DNA from: Mermis nigrescens
Taxonomy: Eukaryota; Nematoda; Enoplea; Mermithida; Mermithidae
Direction of reading: 5' to 3'
NCBI GenBank assembly: GCA_036768485.1
Contig: JAVLUZ010000143.1
Location: 5,756,346 to 5,820,345, forward strand
Length of the DNA stretch: 64,000 nt
The notes under the pieces are model-generated. The model did no database searches. It saw only the letters and a program-made list of their open reading frames with translations, and was not told the origin of the DNA. This document shows, one piece after another, positions 50,001 through 60,332 of this stretch; the stretch's first letter is position 1, and every line of letters starts with the position of its first letter. The translations under genes and the position numbers were made by a program.

Positions 50001-53000
50001 TAATTATCAAAATCCTGTTTAAAAACATATGAAAGCTCTGAAAATGGCATGAGCAAAAAATGAAAAAATAACGTGACATGACGCAGAAAACTTAATTAAC
50101 AATTTGTAGGCACTGTAAAGTGAAACAAAAACCTAATGATTCGTTTAACCTGGTCTAGAAGTTTACTATATTAGGGAAAAGTGTCGAAAAAAGGTATGGG
50201 ACATCAAGCACTAGTACCGAAAATCTTTCCATTTTTTTCCTAAAGGTGCTCATTTGAAACTTTTTGCACTTTTAAAATTGGGTGACCTTTGAAAAAAAGT
50301 AAAACAAGCTAAAACAAGATCCACGTCTTGCTAATTCGGTAATGGAATGCGCAAAGTAGAATAACCCTGTCTGCAGGCCCGTATCCAGGATTTTATTTCG
50401 GGGGGCCGAAAATTTTTGAGACCAGATATCTCGAGAACCATTAGGAGATAGGCGAAAATAAAGACAGTTCTGAGCGTATCCCGGCGAGCTCTATACAACG
50501 GTGAAGAAAAATTTCAACAAAACAATTAAAAAAATTTCACTTTATTTCATTTTGATATACAGCAAATTTATCATTTAAGCTGATTTCTCATCACCTAATC
50601 GGCGAATTATTTCTTATCTCTTGCCTTTGTACTTAATCATTTTGCTTTACAGAGAAAAACAATACGGATAATTAATAATTCGGCGCGAAGCGCCGAAAAA
50701 ATTGACATGATCTGCATATCAACCTCAAATTTGAGCTGTTTTGAGCGGACTAGAAGACAAAAAAACATATATAAACAATAGATACGGCGCGAAGCGCCGG
50801 AAAAATTTCATGTTTCCCATGTGATAACTCAAATTTGAGCTGTTTTGAGTGAGCTCGAAGGCAAAAACTATAACTAAACGATGAATCCGGCGCACAGCGC
50901 TAGAAAAAAATTGACATGCTTTCTATATCTAACTCTAATTTGAGCGATTTTTAGCGGTTCAGAAGACAAAACTATACGTAAACAATAAATCCGGCGCGAA
51001 TCGCCGGAAAATTTTTGATTTTACTAGCTCAAAAGTACGCTAAAAACCTGTTTAGGCGCTGTTTCAGACGCACTTCGCCAATTTTTCATTCTTCCCTTCG
51101 GGGGACCCTTGAGAGAAACAAAAATTTTTCCCCATTCCGGGGGGCAGGCCCCTCGCCCCCCTGGATACAGGCCTGTTCCCATGTCATAACTCATATTTGA
51201 GCTGTTTTGAGTGAGCTAGAGGGTAAAAACTATAGCTAAACAATGAATCCGGCGCAAAGCGTTAGAAAAAAATTGACATACTTTCCATGTCTAACTCAAA
51301 TTTGAGCGATTTTCAGCGGTTTAGAAGACAAAACCTTACATAAACAATAAATCCGGCGCGAAGCGCCGGAAAATTTTTGTGTTTTCTAGCTCAAAAATAC
51401 GCTAAAAACCTGTTTTGGCGGTGTTTCAGACCAACTTCGCCAATTTTTCATTTTTCCCTTTGGGGACCCTTGGGAAAAAACAAAAATTTTTTCCCATTTC
51501 GGGGGGAAGCCCCCCCCGCCCCCCCCCCCCCACTGGATACGGGCCTGCCTGTCTGCATCAGAAATGAAAATAGGATGAAAAATTGTACTTAGTGGGCGCG
51601 CTGGAAAGAAAATAAGATATTTTGGTGTTATCCGGCGCGAAGTGCCGAAAATTTTTTTGAAAATTTGATTTTAAAGTGACCTGGGCATTCAAAAATCGAC
51701 ATATTTTACATTATTTTTGCCCAAATTTTCCTTTGCACCGTGGTGCAAAAATCACCAAATTTTTTTTTGCACGGGCCTAAAAAGTTTGCACTGTGCAAAA
51801 AAAACACTGGTTGCGGATCTAGAATTTTCCTAAGGGGGGGGGGGGCGGTATCCCAACTTTTCCAAAAACAGTCAAAAATAGGTCCAAACATTTGTCTTTA
51901 AAGCACAAAATAGCGTTTTTTCGGTGCTTTACATTGTATACTTTTGCATAAAATCACTTTTGATGCAATATTTCTTCTGAAAATTTGGAAATTTTCGAGA
52001 ATTTTGTGAAAAAAAATCATTAACTTCCTTTGACTTTAATAAAAATCTGGCGCGAAGCGCCGGAAAATTGATGAAATTAAGGCGATAGACGTGTAGAAGC
52101 AGGGTTTTTTGTACAAGGTCCGTTTGTACATGTACAACGATCGTCCCCAAAAGTCTGTACATTTTGCACACACAAATTTTTAGGTACTATCATATGGTAC
52201 AGTAGCGATTTTAGTGTGGTAAAAACAGAGCAAAAATCACTAAGAATCGTCGTAAAATGGCGCGAAGCGCCGAAAAATCCGACACTTTTTCTTTTGAAAT
52301 GCAATTTCTGCCACTATAAAGATATATTGAACAAACAATCACTCATTTCGGCGCTAATTTTTCTCGAATTTTAGACCTTTTTTGCGATTTTTATTTTCCC
52401 AAAAATCTTTGTACATACATGTACAAAGACGGTCCCGAAAATTCTTTGTACGTAGGGGAAAATGTTTGCCGAATAAGAAAAAAATCGTGTCTAGAAGCAT
52501 GATTTACTGCTTTATTTCTTGTATTTATAGCATTTGATGCGAAACATCGAAATTTTTAATTGAAAATAGAAGAAAATTATGCAAAAATAGCTGCTTCTGC
52601 TGTTGAAATTGTTTTGAAACCTACATGAACAGATAATGGCTTCCAAGTCTCCAAGAAAGTAAATAAATCTGATTAATAGGTACATATCATCCGACGCATA
52701 GCGTCGGAAAAGTTTGAGAAATTATGGTCACTGATGGCCAAAAGTCATTAAAAATTGCATATCCATTCTTAATCTACCAAATATTTTTGGCCAATGGGGG
52801 GAGGGGCAGCTGCCCCCCGCCCTCCCCTTAAATCCGCCCCTGCATTCTTTATCTCGCCAAATATTTTTGGCCAATGGGTCGGCCGCCCCCCCCGTCCCCT
52901 TTGAATCCGCCCCTGTATTTTACATAATTGACTAGCCGATATGCAGTTAAGATGCATGTGCACTATGGTTTAGGTCTTGGTGACAAAGATGTCTTAATCA

Positions 53001-56000
53001 TCTGGACGTATCAATTTATATTTCTCCGGCTTCGGCCTCTGGCTCCGCGTCCGGCCGGAGCAACATGGTCCAATCCGGCTCCAGCCGGATCTCCGGCTCC
53101 GGCCATTTCGGCCACTCCGGTCGATCACTAGGGGTCCCCTCCTAAGCCATTTGGAGGAGAGGGGGTAAATGACTTCAATTTTTCGCCAAAAATGGCAAAA
53201 ACACCTAAAAATGTTTAAACAGCAAATGTATTGGCTGGAAGGGTTCTGCGAGTCCCTTTTACATACGTATATGGTGGTTAATCATCTAGTTAAAATGATA
53301 AAAGAACAGCGGGCTAAACTCCAGTACCTAGAATTAAGCAACTGCTCTCGAGCTCACATGGACTTGGTTTTACCCCTTGAATTCGAGATAATAAGCCCGC
53401 AGACCTTAACAAATTAGAATTTTGATTTTTTCCGCAATTTTGGCTCTACCAAACACTCGCCGGAATCGGATCGCTGTCAAGCCATTTATATGCTTTCTTG
53501 ATGACTACTTAAGCATGTTTTCCTGCCTGTCTCGCTAATGCATCTCGAAGATAACATTAACTCATGTTCATATTAATGTCAATTTGCAGCTATCCCTATA
53601 TCGGTGGAAAAAATTTCATTCATTTTTTTCTGTTTTTATTATATGTTAATTTCGGTACTTCTATTTAAAATATCGGTTTTTTAAGCATTTGTACTGTTAC
53701 CATGTATGATCTCGAGAATGGCTTTGGAATTCTTCCTTCCCCCCTAGAAAGGTTTTCACCTTTTCACCCCTTGCCATTTTTTCTTCTCCCTAGACTTTGC
53801 GGTTTTTCCGAATATTCGTGGAAAAAGTGCTGTTTTAGTTGTTTTTAGCCATCTGTTTGCTTAAAAGTGTCGAAATTTACGGTGCTTCGCCGCCATTGCT
53901 CGTTTTTGACTATATCTTCAAATTTATTCGAAATTTCGTGAAACCTTTTACGTTTGTATGTTCTAGAAAGCTAAACGCCATAAAAATGAAGTTTTCAACG
54001 CTTATTCGACGTATTGCTTCATTAACGTTCATATTATTCGTTCATACATCATTCTATCCTTCAGTGGACCTGTGCCAATCACACGTGGGTTTGGGGGGTA
54101 TGCACCCCCAGAAACCAAAATACCCCCCCCAGAATTCAATTTTTGAAAATTTTATTCGTTTTTTTCGCAATTTTTTGATGCCAATGGATAGTGCTCGATG
54201 AGAAACGTCGAAAAATGGTGTTTTTTCGTCATACCCCCATTTTTTAAGGCCATTTTTCGACCTTCATAACATTTTGCACCCCCCCCCCAGAATTTTCTTG
54301 CTGCCCACGTATGGTGCCAATACATGTAAGAGACGGATGGGAGATTCTCCCGCTCAGGCACGTAGCTGTGGGGGTTAGGAGGGTGACTAGTCCCCTTAAA
54401 ATTTTTAAACTCAGAATATTTTTGCAAGGGTGCCCCAAAGGAGAAAAGCTGAAAATTCTTGAAGCGCATTTGAAAGACTATATACCAGCATAGATTCTAG
54501 CACGAAATTTTCGGGCGCTTCGCACCACATTTATTCTTTTATTGTAGCTTTTGTCTCCTGACAGCCCAGGTTTCAGTAAGACATGATGAGTGTATCGAAA
54601 TTTTCTGGACGCGTTTCGCAGAATTATTTACTTTTGCCTATTTCTTTTCTTTGCAATGTCAATGTTTTGAGTTTTGTTGAAAAAATTTCTTCTCCGTTGA
54701 GAAAAGCGCGAAAACACCATCGTGCCTATCCAGGCTTGTATCTGGGATTTTATTTCCGCGCGGGGGGAATTGGGTTCAGATATTTTGGGAACCATTAGGA
54801 GATAGGCAAAAATGAAGGCATGACGAGCTTTATGCAATGATAGAGAAAATTTTTAAAAAATTGTCGAAAATTTTTACTTTATTTTATAATCATGTTAAAA
54901 AGATTTTTGGTTTAAATAATCGACACAACTGATTTCTCATTATTCAATCACAAATAATCTTTTAGCTTCCGTCTTTGTATTTAATGTTTGTGATTCACAA
55001 AGAAAAAGAATATAGAAAATGAACAATTCATCCAGCGCGAAACGCTGATAAACTTAGAGTTCACTGGCTCAAAAGTACGCTAAAAATCTGTTTTGCTGGT
55101 GTTTTAGACCTACTTTGAGAATTTTTCCTCTCTTTTCTTTGGGGTACCCTTGTTTGTTGCAAAAATAATTTTCCATTTCCGGGATTGGCTCCTCTTCAAT
55201 ACGGGCCAATGCCTGTCTATAGGCAGTTAATGAGATATCTGACTTAAAAATTTAGTCGCTCCCCAAAAATCAGAAGGCCAGCTACGTGTCTGCTCCAACC
55301 CAATTTCGGCTGCCACCATAGGTGGGCAGCACTAAAATTCTGGTAGGAGGGGTTGCAAGATTTTTCAAAGCTTAAAAAATGGCCTTGAAAATGGTAGTAT
55401 GGCGGAAAAAACACCAGTTTTCAACGTTTTTCATTGAGCAATAGCCATTGGCATCAAAATTTGCAAAAAAAGAAAACAAATTGTAAAAATCAAATTTTGG
55501 GGATTTGGGGGTGGGCATATTCCTTCTATTCCCCCCTCCCTCACGCTCACGTGTGGCCGTCACTCCATACTGCAAAGTCAGAGTTAGAAAATTTTTGACC
55601 CCCGCCCGCCTTGATTTTTTGAAACAAAAACTTGCGCTTTGGACTTTTTCAGATGTTTTTTGGTCGTTTTTGACCAGAAATCTGATTTCACAACCCCATC
55701 TGCTTAAAAATGGTCGGGGTATGTACCACACGTGGGCGTGGGGGTTAGGGGTATGTACCCCCTAGAAGTTGGAACACTCCTCCCCCAGAAATCGAAATAC
55801 CCTCCCTGGATTCAGTTCTTGATTTTTTTGCTTTTTAAGCGATTTGAGCTATTATGTATGCCTGTGCTGACACTTTAGAGCTATAGTCAATTTTTTAATT
55901 TCTGCATCAGAGCAGAGGCCATTTCACGTGTACGTGTCGTGCGCGGCTCATGATTTAGGAAGACAGACATTCATTTTTAGGGGTTAAATGACCTATTTTT

Positions 56001-58536
56001 AATCAAAAAGGACGTATAGCCCCTGCACGCTGGTTTTTTTCAAATTATTCTTTTCGGGAATAGGTGCCAAACTTTTGACTGAAGATTCTTCCCATTTTCT
56101 CGTTACTCGTACTTGTATGACCAGATTCGTCCTTTGGCCAACTTTTATTACTTGTGAAATTACTTTTAGTATCGCGGATCTTATTCCGACTACATCAGCC
56201 AATAACGACTCGGCTGGATTGTCGAAGAAGGTGAATTTTTGGGGTCAGATAATGGCATTGGCGTTTTTTGGCTAATAGTGATCGACAGGCACGTAGCTCT
56301 GGGGGGAATGGGATTTCGAACCTTCCGAAATTCAGAAAAAAGCCGGAAAACTAGGACTTTTCAAACGTTATTTTGTGCCATTTTTGATCTTTTTTGACCC
56401 TGGACCCCCCAAAATTTGTGTTGATTCCCCCAAATGGGGCGGCCAGCTACGTGCCCGCCCGGTGATCGATGCGCGGAGTCTGATCGCTTGCAAATTTTTG
56501 AAGATCAAATTATTTGATAATTAGCATTAAAATTTAGCCATGAGGAAGTTTTGCGGTACGCTTTCATTATATTAGCTGTAGACTCATTCATTTTTTGCCT
56601 GCGGACACGTCTTGCCAAATTGTCTTATTTCTATGAATTTCAGGACCCGTTCAAATTAAAATACGGTGGTATTGTTGACATGAAGAAAATGAAGCACGCC
56701 GATCTGTACGTCATTTCAATATTTACATATAAATTTAAAATATTCCTTATTATATTTATAAATTCTACTATTACTCATTTATTTATTGGTTTTTCGCTTA
56801 TTATTATTATTTATTATGTATTGCAATTGTTTTCGTACGTTTAATTTCGTGATTTTGCGAATTCCGCTTTCAGAAAAGACGCCGACATTGAACACGACAT
56901 GAGACAAACATTTTCGAAAGAAAGCCACTTGCGGGATGAAGATGAAGAGATGTATGCTTAGTTAATTGATCGATTGTCTTATTTTTCCTTTTTCATTTTC
57001 ATTTTTTTTGAACAGTTTTCCGTTGAAATTTTTGTGTTGCGCTTTCATGACTAATTTTCAAGTTATTGAGTTAATCTCAAGTAATCGTCGTATTACTCGA
57101 AGGCTTTGTGTGTAGAAATCACAATTTTTTAGCAATTGTCGAGTGGTGTAAAGCGACTTCGAAACTAATTTATGCTTACATGGCTCCTGATATTTCGCTG
57201 ATCAATTTAAACTAATACGGTTAATCGATTTAGTATACTTAAGTAGGTGCGGTTTATCCGAAAATTCGAGAAGACCTAATCCGTCTATTTTGAGCGTGAA
57301 CTAATTTTTTCGATTGTAAATCAGCTCAAACTTCCGTTTTTCCATCATGACTTCCGTCGTTAGGCGTACCATACGCCCAAACAGTGGATAACACAAAAAT
57401 ACATATGTTCGTAACAAGCGGTAGGCGCTTTGAACTGTCGACAAAAACTATTTAAACTATCTATGAAATATGCGGTGTAAAGTTTAAACCCACAGGATTC
57501 CTTTTCCTGACAAGTTCGACTTTATGTAAACTCGATGGGACTATCGCTCAGGCGTAAATACGTCGAAGAGGAATTGTCGAAGAAGAAGGGCCGTAAAGTG
57601 GACAGAGGGACCGACGACGCTAGTGTAAAGGACAAAGCCGCGGCGTACAGTGTTCAGGACGAAGCCTTCGCCCAGCTGCCCGATCACCTCAAGCGATTTC
57701 GGAGCAAAAAGAATGAAGAAATGTTGTCCAATCAAATGTTGTGCGGCATTCCCGAAGTGGACCTGGGCGTCGAGTAAGCGGTTTTTGTCCAAAAGTGTAA
57801 AGTGGTGTGTAAAAGCTGATGCAGCGTAGCAGAATTAAAGTTTGTCATGTATTGATGCGACTAGATGGTTCCGTAGGTTTACCACGCGCAAAGCAAACTT
57901 GTTCTGGACGTTTGAAGTGGTCCCTGCAAATAATCATTTTTTCGTTTTCGATTACGGTACGTTTTTAGGGCCAAAATTCGGAATATCGAAGAAACCGAAA
58001 CGGCCAAATTGCGTTTGCTGAAAGAGGCGGTGGAGCGTAAGAAGGATTTTATGGTGAAGCTGACTGCGAAACAAAATTTGGCCAAGGACCTGGCGAAGTC
58101 TTACTTGCAACATAATAAGTGTTAGTACTTTGATATAAAGAGTAGTCTAAGTTTACTGTAGCCGTATTAAATATATAAATTGAATCCCGCCGCGCCTTCG
58201 TACGAGGCAAAACATCGTAATAAGCGGTCACTCGTAATGGTCAGTAGGAAGAAAGGAACGATAATAATTAACTTTACAAAGTGTAAAGCGTTAGTTTATT
58301 ATGAACTACTTTAAACTAATGTTTACTCGTATTTTGGTAATAATCACGTAGCGGGTAGTTTGCAACCGTTTGCGTTGTTTTAAGATAAAATAGAAGAAAC
58401 GACTCTGATAGGCTCTGAGAGTATGCGGGCCAAACCAAAGCGACCCCGCACGGGTCTCATAGCCGTCGTCGATGACGATACTCCGAAATTGCTTGAGGAT
58501 GGGCGCACGGTGGAAAGAACGCGTAAAAAGACCTGA
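44025..58536 (+). CDS. C9orf78: C9orf78/Tls1 homologue (Hep59 family), 8 exons
   Basis: Exons 44025-44095, 48138-48197, 56170-56230, 56644-56705, 56874-56951, 57552-57773, 57969-58120 and 58385-58536 join to 858 bases, 285 codons plus stop, all phases consistent; human C9orf78 has 289. Seen: a basic, Ser-rich start (MPRIARKRRSSSS), SRKRPAGM, DPFKLKYGGIVDMKKMK, RKYVEEELSKKKG and the strongest block EEMLSNQMLCGIPEVDLGVE at 166-185. Known: the human protein associates with the spliceosome and SNRNP200 (Brr2); fission yeast Tls1 binds Brr2 and affects splicing of telomere-regulator transcripts. The conserved C-terminal YHYEKFKKMNRR of vertebrates is absent; exon 8 codes an unrelated basic tail. 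Exons 2 and 3 rest on phase and weak similarity. Confidence 0.9.
44756..47619 (-). mobile_element. F2 MITE split by a 2.4 kb insertion
   Basis: Left part 44756-45172 starts CACAATTTTTTTTATTCGGC; right part 47589-47619 ends CAAAAATAACACTG. Flanks CGCAGAAG (44748-44755) and CTCAGAAT (47620-47627) match at 6 of 8. Joining the parts restores the TGTACATGTACAAACGGACC motif of intact F2 copies. Confidence 0.78.
45173..47588. mobile_element. long-inverted-repeat element, TA (or 6-base) target duplication
   Basis: Ends CAGTTCTTGTCACG and CGTGACAAGAACTG. Arms of about 500 bases (45173-45673 and 47085-47588) are inverted copies around a roughly 1.4 kb middle. The insertion sits in TGTACATG-TA-CAAACGG, duplicating TA, as Tc1/mariner elements do, and the CAGT start is also common there. 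The flanks also read as a TGTACA duplication if the ends are set two bases inward. The middle has no transposase-like frame. Confidence 0.8.
48138..48197 (+). CDS. C9orf78: C9orf78 exon 2 (60 bases)
   Basis: Codes (S)DLLRDIKDTQKSRKRPAGM, matching the EETREVQNLRKRPNGVS region of the human protein. Acceptor TTCTTTAG, donor GTAAGT; phases 2 in and 2 out fit. Confidence 0.85.
48309..48684 (+). mobile_element. MITE with CACACCTGGGCAATG start, 7/8 TSD
   Basis: 376 bases, ends GCCATTGTCCAGGTATA, flanks ATTTCAAT (48301-48308) and GTTTCAAT (48685-48692). Interior has repeated GACCCACCTTTTT and GGACGGGGC motifs. The ends are like those of 42126-42562. Confidence 0.75.
49459..51809. mobile_element. element with CAGTGTTTCTTTTTGCAC ends, perfect TSD
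   Basis: Starts CAGTGTTTCTTTTTGCAC and ends GTGCAAAAAAAACACTG. Identical octamers GTTGCGGA at 49451-49458 and 51810-51817. Subterminal TGCACxGTGCA palindromes replace the TGTACATGTACA of F2, so it is a cousin of F2. Hairpins CGCGCTTCGCGCGG (49559) and GCGCGAAGCGCG (49757). Contains the F3 copy 50374-51547. Confidence 0.9.
50374..51547 (-). mobile_element. F3 element, innermost level, perfect TSD
   Basis: 1174 bases from CAGGCCCGTATCCAGG to CTGGATACGGGCCTG, identical octamers CCTGTCTG at 50366-50373 and 51548-51555. It is the inverted counterpart of 20170-21290 and shares its tandem hairpin modules (GGCGCGAAGCGCCG at 50683, 50786, 51356). Very similar to the other copy, so both moved fairly recently. 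Confidence 0.92.
52100..52489 (+). mobile_element. F2 MITE inserted in F5, with empty-site support
   Basis: Starts CAGGGTTTTTTGTAC and ends AGAAAAAAATCGTG; flanks TGTAGAAG (52092-52099) and TCTAGAAG (52490-52497). Other F5 copies at 41664-41688 and 60470-60493 read CATGCTTCTAGACGTCTATC without interruption, giving the pre-insertion site directly. Hairpin GGCGCGAAGCGCCG at 52259. Confidence 0.9.
54080..54313 (-). mobile_element. F1 MITE, perfect TSD
   Basis: Starts CACACGTGGGTTTGGGG and ends CTGCCCACGTATG, flanked by GTGCCAAT at 54072-54079 and 54314-54321. 234 bases, non-coding. Confidence 0.9.
54355..55280 (+). mobile_element. F7 copy interrupted by an F3-like element
   Basis: Ends CAGGCACGTAGCTGTGGG and CCAGCTACGTGTCTG suit family F7, but the flanks match at only about 5 of 8, so the outer limits are approximate. 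An F3-related element at 54731-55209 (CAGGCTTGTATCTGGG start; flanks TGCCTATC and TGCCTGTC) lies inside. Hairpins GGCGCTTCGCACC (54513) and CAGCGCGAAACGCTG (55035). Confidence 0.65.
54731..55209 (-). mobile_element. F3-related element, 7/8 TSD
   Basis: Starts CAGGCTTGTATCTGGG and ends CAATACGGGCCAA, flanked by TGCCTATC (54723-54730) and TGCCTGTC (55210-55217). A degraded relative of 50374-51547. Confidence 0.75.
55317..55555 (+). mobile_element. F1 MITE, 6/8 TSD
   Basis: Starts CATAGGTGGGCAGCAC and ends CACGCTCACGTGTG, flanked by GCTGCCAC (55309-55316) and GCCGTCAC (55556-55563), two C/T differences. An F1 fragment follows at 55729-55850. Confidence 0.78.
56170..56230 (+). CDS. C9orf78: C9orf78 exon 3 (61 bases)
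   Basis: Codes (N)IADLIPTTSANNDSAGLSKK. Similarity to the human GVSAVALLVGEKVQ stretch is weak, but the acceptor TTACTTTTAG, donor GTGAAT, incoming phase 2 and outgoing phase 0 fit exons 2 and 4 exactly. The least certain exon of the gene. Confidence 0.62.
56286..56461 (+). mobile_element. short F7 MITE, perfect octamer flanks
   Basis: Starts CAGGCACGTAGCTCTGG and ends CCAGCTACGTGCCCGCCCG, flanked by GTGATCGA at 56278-56285 and 56462-56469. It fills much of intron 3, starting 55 bases after exon 3. Confidence 0.8.
56644..56705 (+). CDS. C9orf78: C9orf78 exon 4
   Basis: Codes DPFKLKYGGIVDMKKMKHAD, matching human DPFQMKTGGMVDMKKLKE. Acceptor TTTCAG, donor GTACGT. Confidence 0.95.
56874..56951 (+). 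CDS. C9orf78: C9orf78 exon 5
   Basis: Codes KDADIEHDMRQTFSKES and HLRDEDEEM. It corresponds to the LGTSFSAETNRRDEDADM region. Acceptor CTTTCAG, donor GTATGC. Confidence 0.9.
57552..57773 (+). CDS. C9orf78: C9orf78 exon 6 (conserved core)
   Basis: Codes RKYVEEELSKKKGRK through EEMLSNQMLCGIPEVDLGV(E), the hallmark block of the family. Base composition is less AT-rich than the surrounding introns. Acceptor TCGCTCAG, donor GTAAGC. Confidence 0.97.
57969..58120 (+). CDS. C9orf78: C9orf78 exon 7
   Basis: Codes AKIRNIEETETAKLRLLKEA, then a Lys/Glu-rich helix and NLAKDLAKSYLQHNK, matching human AKIKNIISTEDAKARLL and NMAVNYVQHNR. Acceptor TTTTTAG, donor GTTAGT. Confidence 0.95.
58385..58536 (+). CDS. 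C9orf78: C9orf78 exon 8 (divergent C terminus)
   Basis: Codes YKIEETTLIGSESMRAKPKR, an acidic patch VVDDDTPKLLEDG and the end VERTRKKT, stop TGA at 58534-58536. Acceptor TTTTAAG fits the phase. The sequence does not resemble the vertebrate C terminus. Confidence 0.8.
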
Positions 58537-58921
58537 TTGTAATATAATTGTTTCGAACTACATGTATTTTTATATTTTGTGCTCGAGTAAAAAAATTTTC
58601 ATGTCCATCTGGTCGAGATAACAGGGTGGCCAGGGCCACTCACCCGGGAATCCGGGAAAAGCCCGGGAATTTTTTTGGCACCCGGGAAAAACCCGGGATT
58701 TTCGTCAAGAAATTTCGGAGGCCAAAAATATTGAATTAATAGTACAATGTTACATTTTTTATCGCTTTTAGTATCATACTAGTTTACGTGTTTTTACATT
58801 TTATCATGTAACATTTATTTCCGTTTTTCTTCTCGCTCATTGTCACATCGCTGATTGCTATTTTTGTATTCTCTTTGTTTGGTAGCTATTTGTACTATTG
58901 CTAGCTAAGACGTTTTTGCGA

Positions 58922-59239
58922 CAGTGTTTTTTTGTACTCGGCAAAGATTTTTCCCGATGTACAAAGACTTTTCAGGACCGTCTTTGTACATGTACAAAGA
59001 TTTTTGAAAAGACAAAAATTGCGAAAAAAGGTCTGAAATTCGCAAAAATTTTCGGCGCCTCGCGCCGAAATGAATAATTGTGTGTTCTATAAATCTTTTT
59101 AATGGCAGAGAGTGCATTTTAAAGGGAAAAATGTCAAATTTTTCGGCGCTTCGCGCCGTTTTAAGACGATTCTTAGTGATTTTTGCCCTTAGAGACTCAG
59201 AAATTAGCTAAAATACCCTATCAAAAGTCGAACAACTCT
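58922..59239 (-). mobile_element. F2 MITE, partial
   Basis: Starts CAGTGTTTTTTTGTACTCGG and runs through TGTACATGTACAAAGA and GGCGCTTCGCGCC (59145) to TCGAACAACTCT, then is joined to another F2 fragment. Remaining F2 sequence appears at 60773-61018. Confidence 0.65.
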
Positions 59240-59451
59240 CTTTTTGGGAAGACAAAAACTGTAAAAAGATGTAAAATTCCCAAAAATTTTCGGCGCTTTG
59301 CGCCGATATGAGTAATTGTTTGTCCTATGCAGGGGCTGATTTAAGTGGGGGCGGTGGGGGTGCAGCCGCCTCCCCCTCCCATTGGCCAAAAATATTTGGC
59401 GAGATAAAGAATGGATAAGCAATTTGCTATGATTTTTGGCCGTCAGTGACC

Positions 59452-60332
59452 ACCGTCTTTGTAGATGTTCAAAGATTTTCGGGAGGACAAAAACCGCAAA
59501 AAAGGTCTGAAATTTACAAAAATGTGTGTCCTATACACACCTGGGCGTGGGGGTGTATGCACCACACCTGGGCGTGGGGTTTAAGGGGGTATGCACCCCC
59601 CCAGAAACCAAAATACCCCCCAGAAATCAAAATACCCCCCCAGAATTCAATTTTTGAAAATTTTTTTCGTTTTTTTTCGCAATTTTTTGATGCCAATGGA
59701 TAGTGCTTGATGAGAAACGTCGAAAAATGGTGTTTTTATCGCCATACCACCATTTTTAAGGCCATTTTTTGACCTTCAAAAAAATCTTGCACCCCCCCCC
59801 CAGAATTTTCTTGCTGCCCACGTATGGTATGCACCCCCCAGAAACCAAAATACCCCCCCCCCCCCAGAATTCAATTTTTGAAAATTTTTTTCGTTTTTTT
59901 CGCAATTTTTTGATGCCAATGGATAGTGCTTGATGAGAAACGTCGAAAAATGGTGTTTTTATCGCCATACCACCATTTTTAAGGCCATTTTTCGACCTTC
60001 AAAAAAATCTTGCACCCCCCCAGAATTTTCTTGCTGCCCACGTATGGTCCTATATATCTTTATAATAGCAGAAATCACATTTTGAAAGACAAATGTCGAA
60101 TTTTTCGGCGCTTCGCGCCCTTTTAAGATTATTCTTAATGATTTTTGCCCTCATAAAACCAGGAATTAGCCAAAATACACTACCAAAGGTCGAACAACTC
60201 TGTTTTTACCACACTAAAGTCGCTACCGTACTATATCGTAGTATCCAAAAATTTGTGTGTGCAGAATGTACAAAGACTTTTAGGGACCATCTTTGTATAT
60301 GTACAAACTGACTTGTACAAAGAAAAACACTG
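59452..60332 (-). mobile_element. F2 MITE inside F5, left-truncated, interrupted
   Basis: From ACCGTCTTTGTAGATG to GAAAAACACTG; interior GGCGCTTCGCGCC at 60107 and TACCAAAGGTCGAACAACTC. Split by the F1 insertion 59536-60046. The left end lacks the poly-T terminus. Confidence 0.65.
59536..60046 (-). mobile_element. F1 MITE, partly duplicated, perfect TSD
   Basis: Starts CACACCTGGGCGTGGGGG and ends CTGCCCACGTATG; flanked by GTCCTATA at 59528-59535 and 60047-60054. The interior holds about two F1 units in tandem (internal boundary near 59826), so one target duplication brackets a dimer. Confidence 0.85.

Larger units (their letters stand above)
49449..52915 (-). mobile_element. F5 element, third level of the nest, 7/8 TSD
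   Basis: Its first 10 bases CAGTTGCGGA are cut off from the rest (51818-52915, GATCTAG onward to GAATCCGCCCCTG) by the 49459-51809 insertion. Flanks TATTTTTC (49441-49448) and TATTTTAC (52916-52923). The right terminal region is partly duplicated in tandem (GGCCAATGGG repeats at 52790 and 52871). Confidence 0.82.
49017..53130. mobile_element. TIR element with CCGGAG subterminal arrays (family F8), perfect TSD
   Basis: Starts CAGTGATCGACCGGAG and ends CTCCGGTCGATCACTA; identical octamers GGGGTCCC at 49009-49016 and 53131-53138. CCGGAG/CTCCGG units fill 49025-49125 and 53030-53125. 4114 bases including the nested 49449-52915 element. Confidence 0.9.
48977..53273 (+). mobile_element. F4 MITE, outermost level of a five-level nest
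   Basis: Left stub 48977-49016 (CATCCATGCTGCTGCTCAAG then GGGGTCCC) and right remainder 53139-53273 (CATTTGGAGGAGAGGGG to ACATACGTATATG) together make one F4 copy. Flanks GTGGTAAG (48969-48976) and GTGGTTAA (53274-53281) match at 6 of 8. Everything between is a later insertion with its own TSD. Confidence 0.72.
48198..56169 (+). other. C9orf78 intron 2 (8 kb)
   Basis: The largest intron in the window, carrying at least ten transposon copies, including the five-deep nest 48977-53273. A possible alternative exon inside cannot be excluded, but none was recognised. The plus-strand frame 53169-53417 is made largely of F4 sequence. Confidence 0.8.

Noticed and set aside
53169..53417. 82-codon frame with a plausible helical peptide
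   Set aside because: Most of it lies in the right part of the F4 MITE; the rest has no similarity I recognise and no splice phase linking it to C9orf78.
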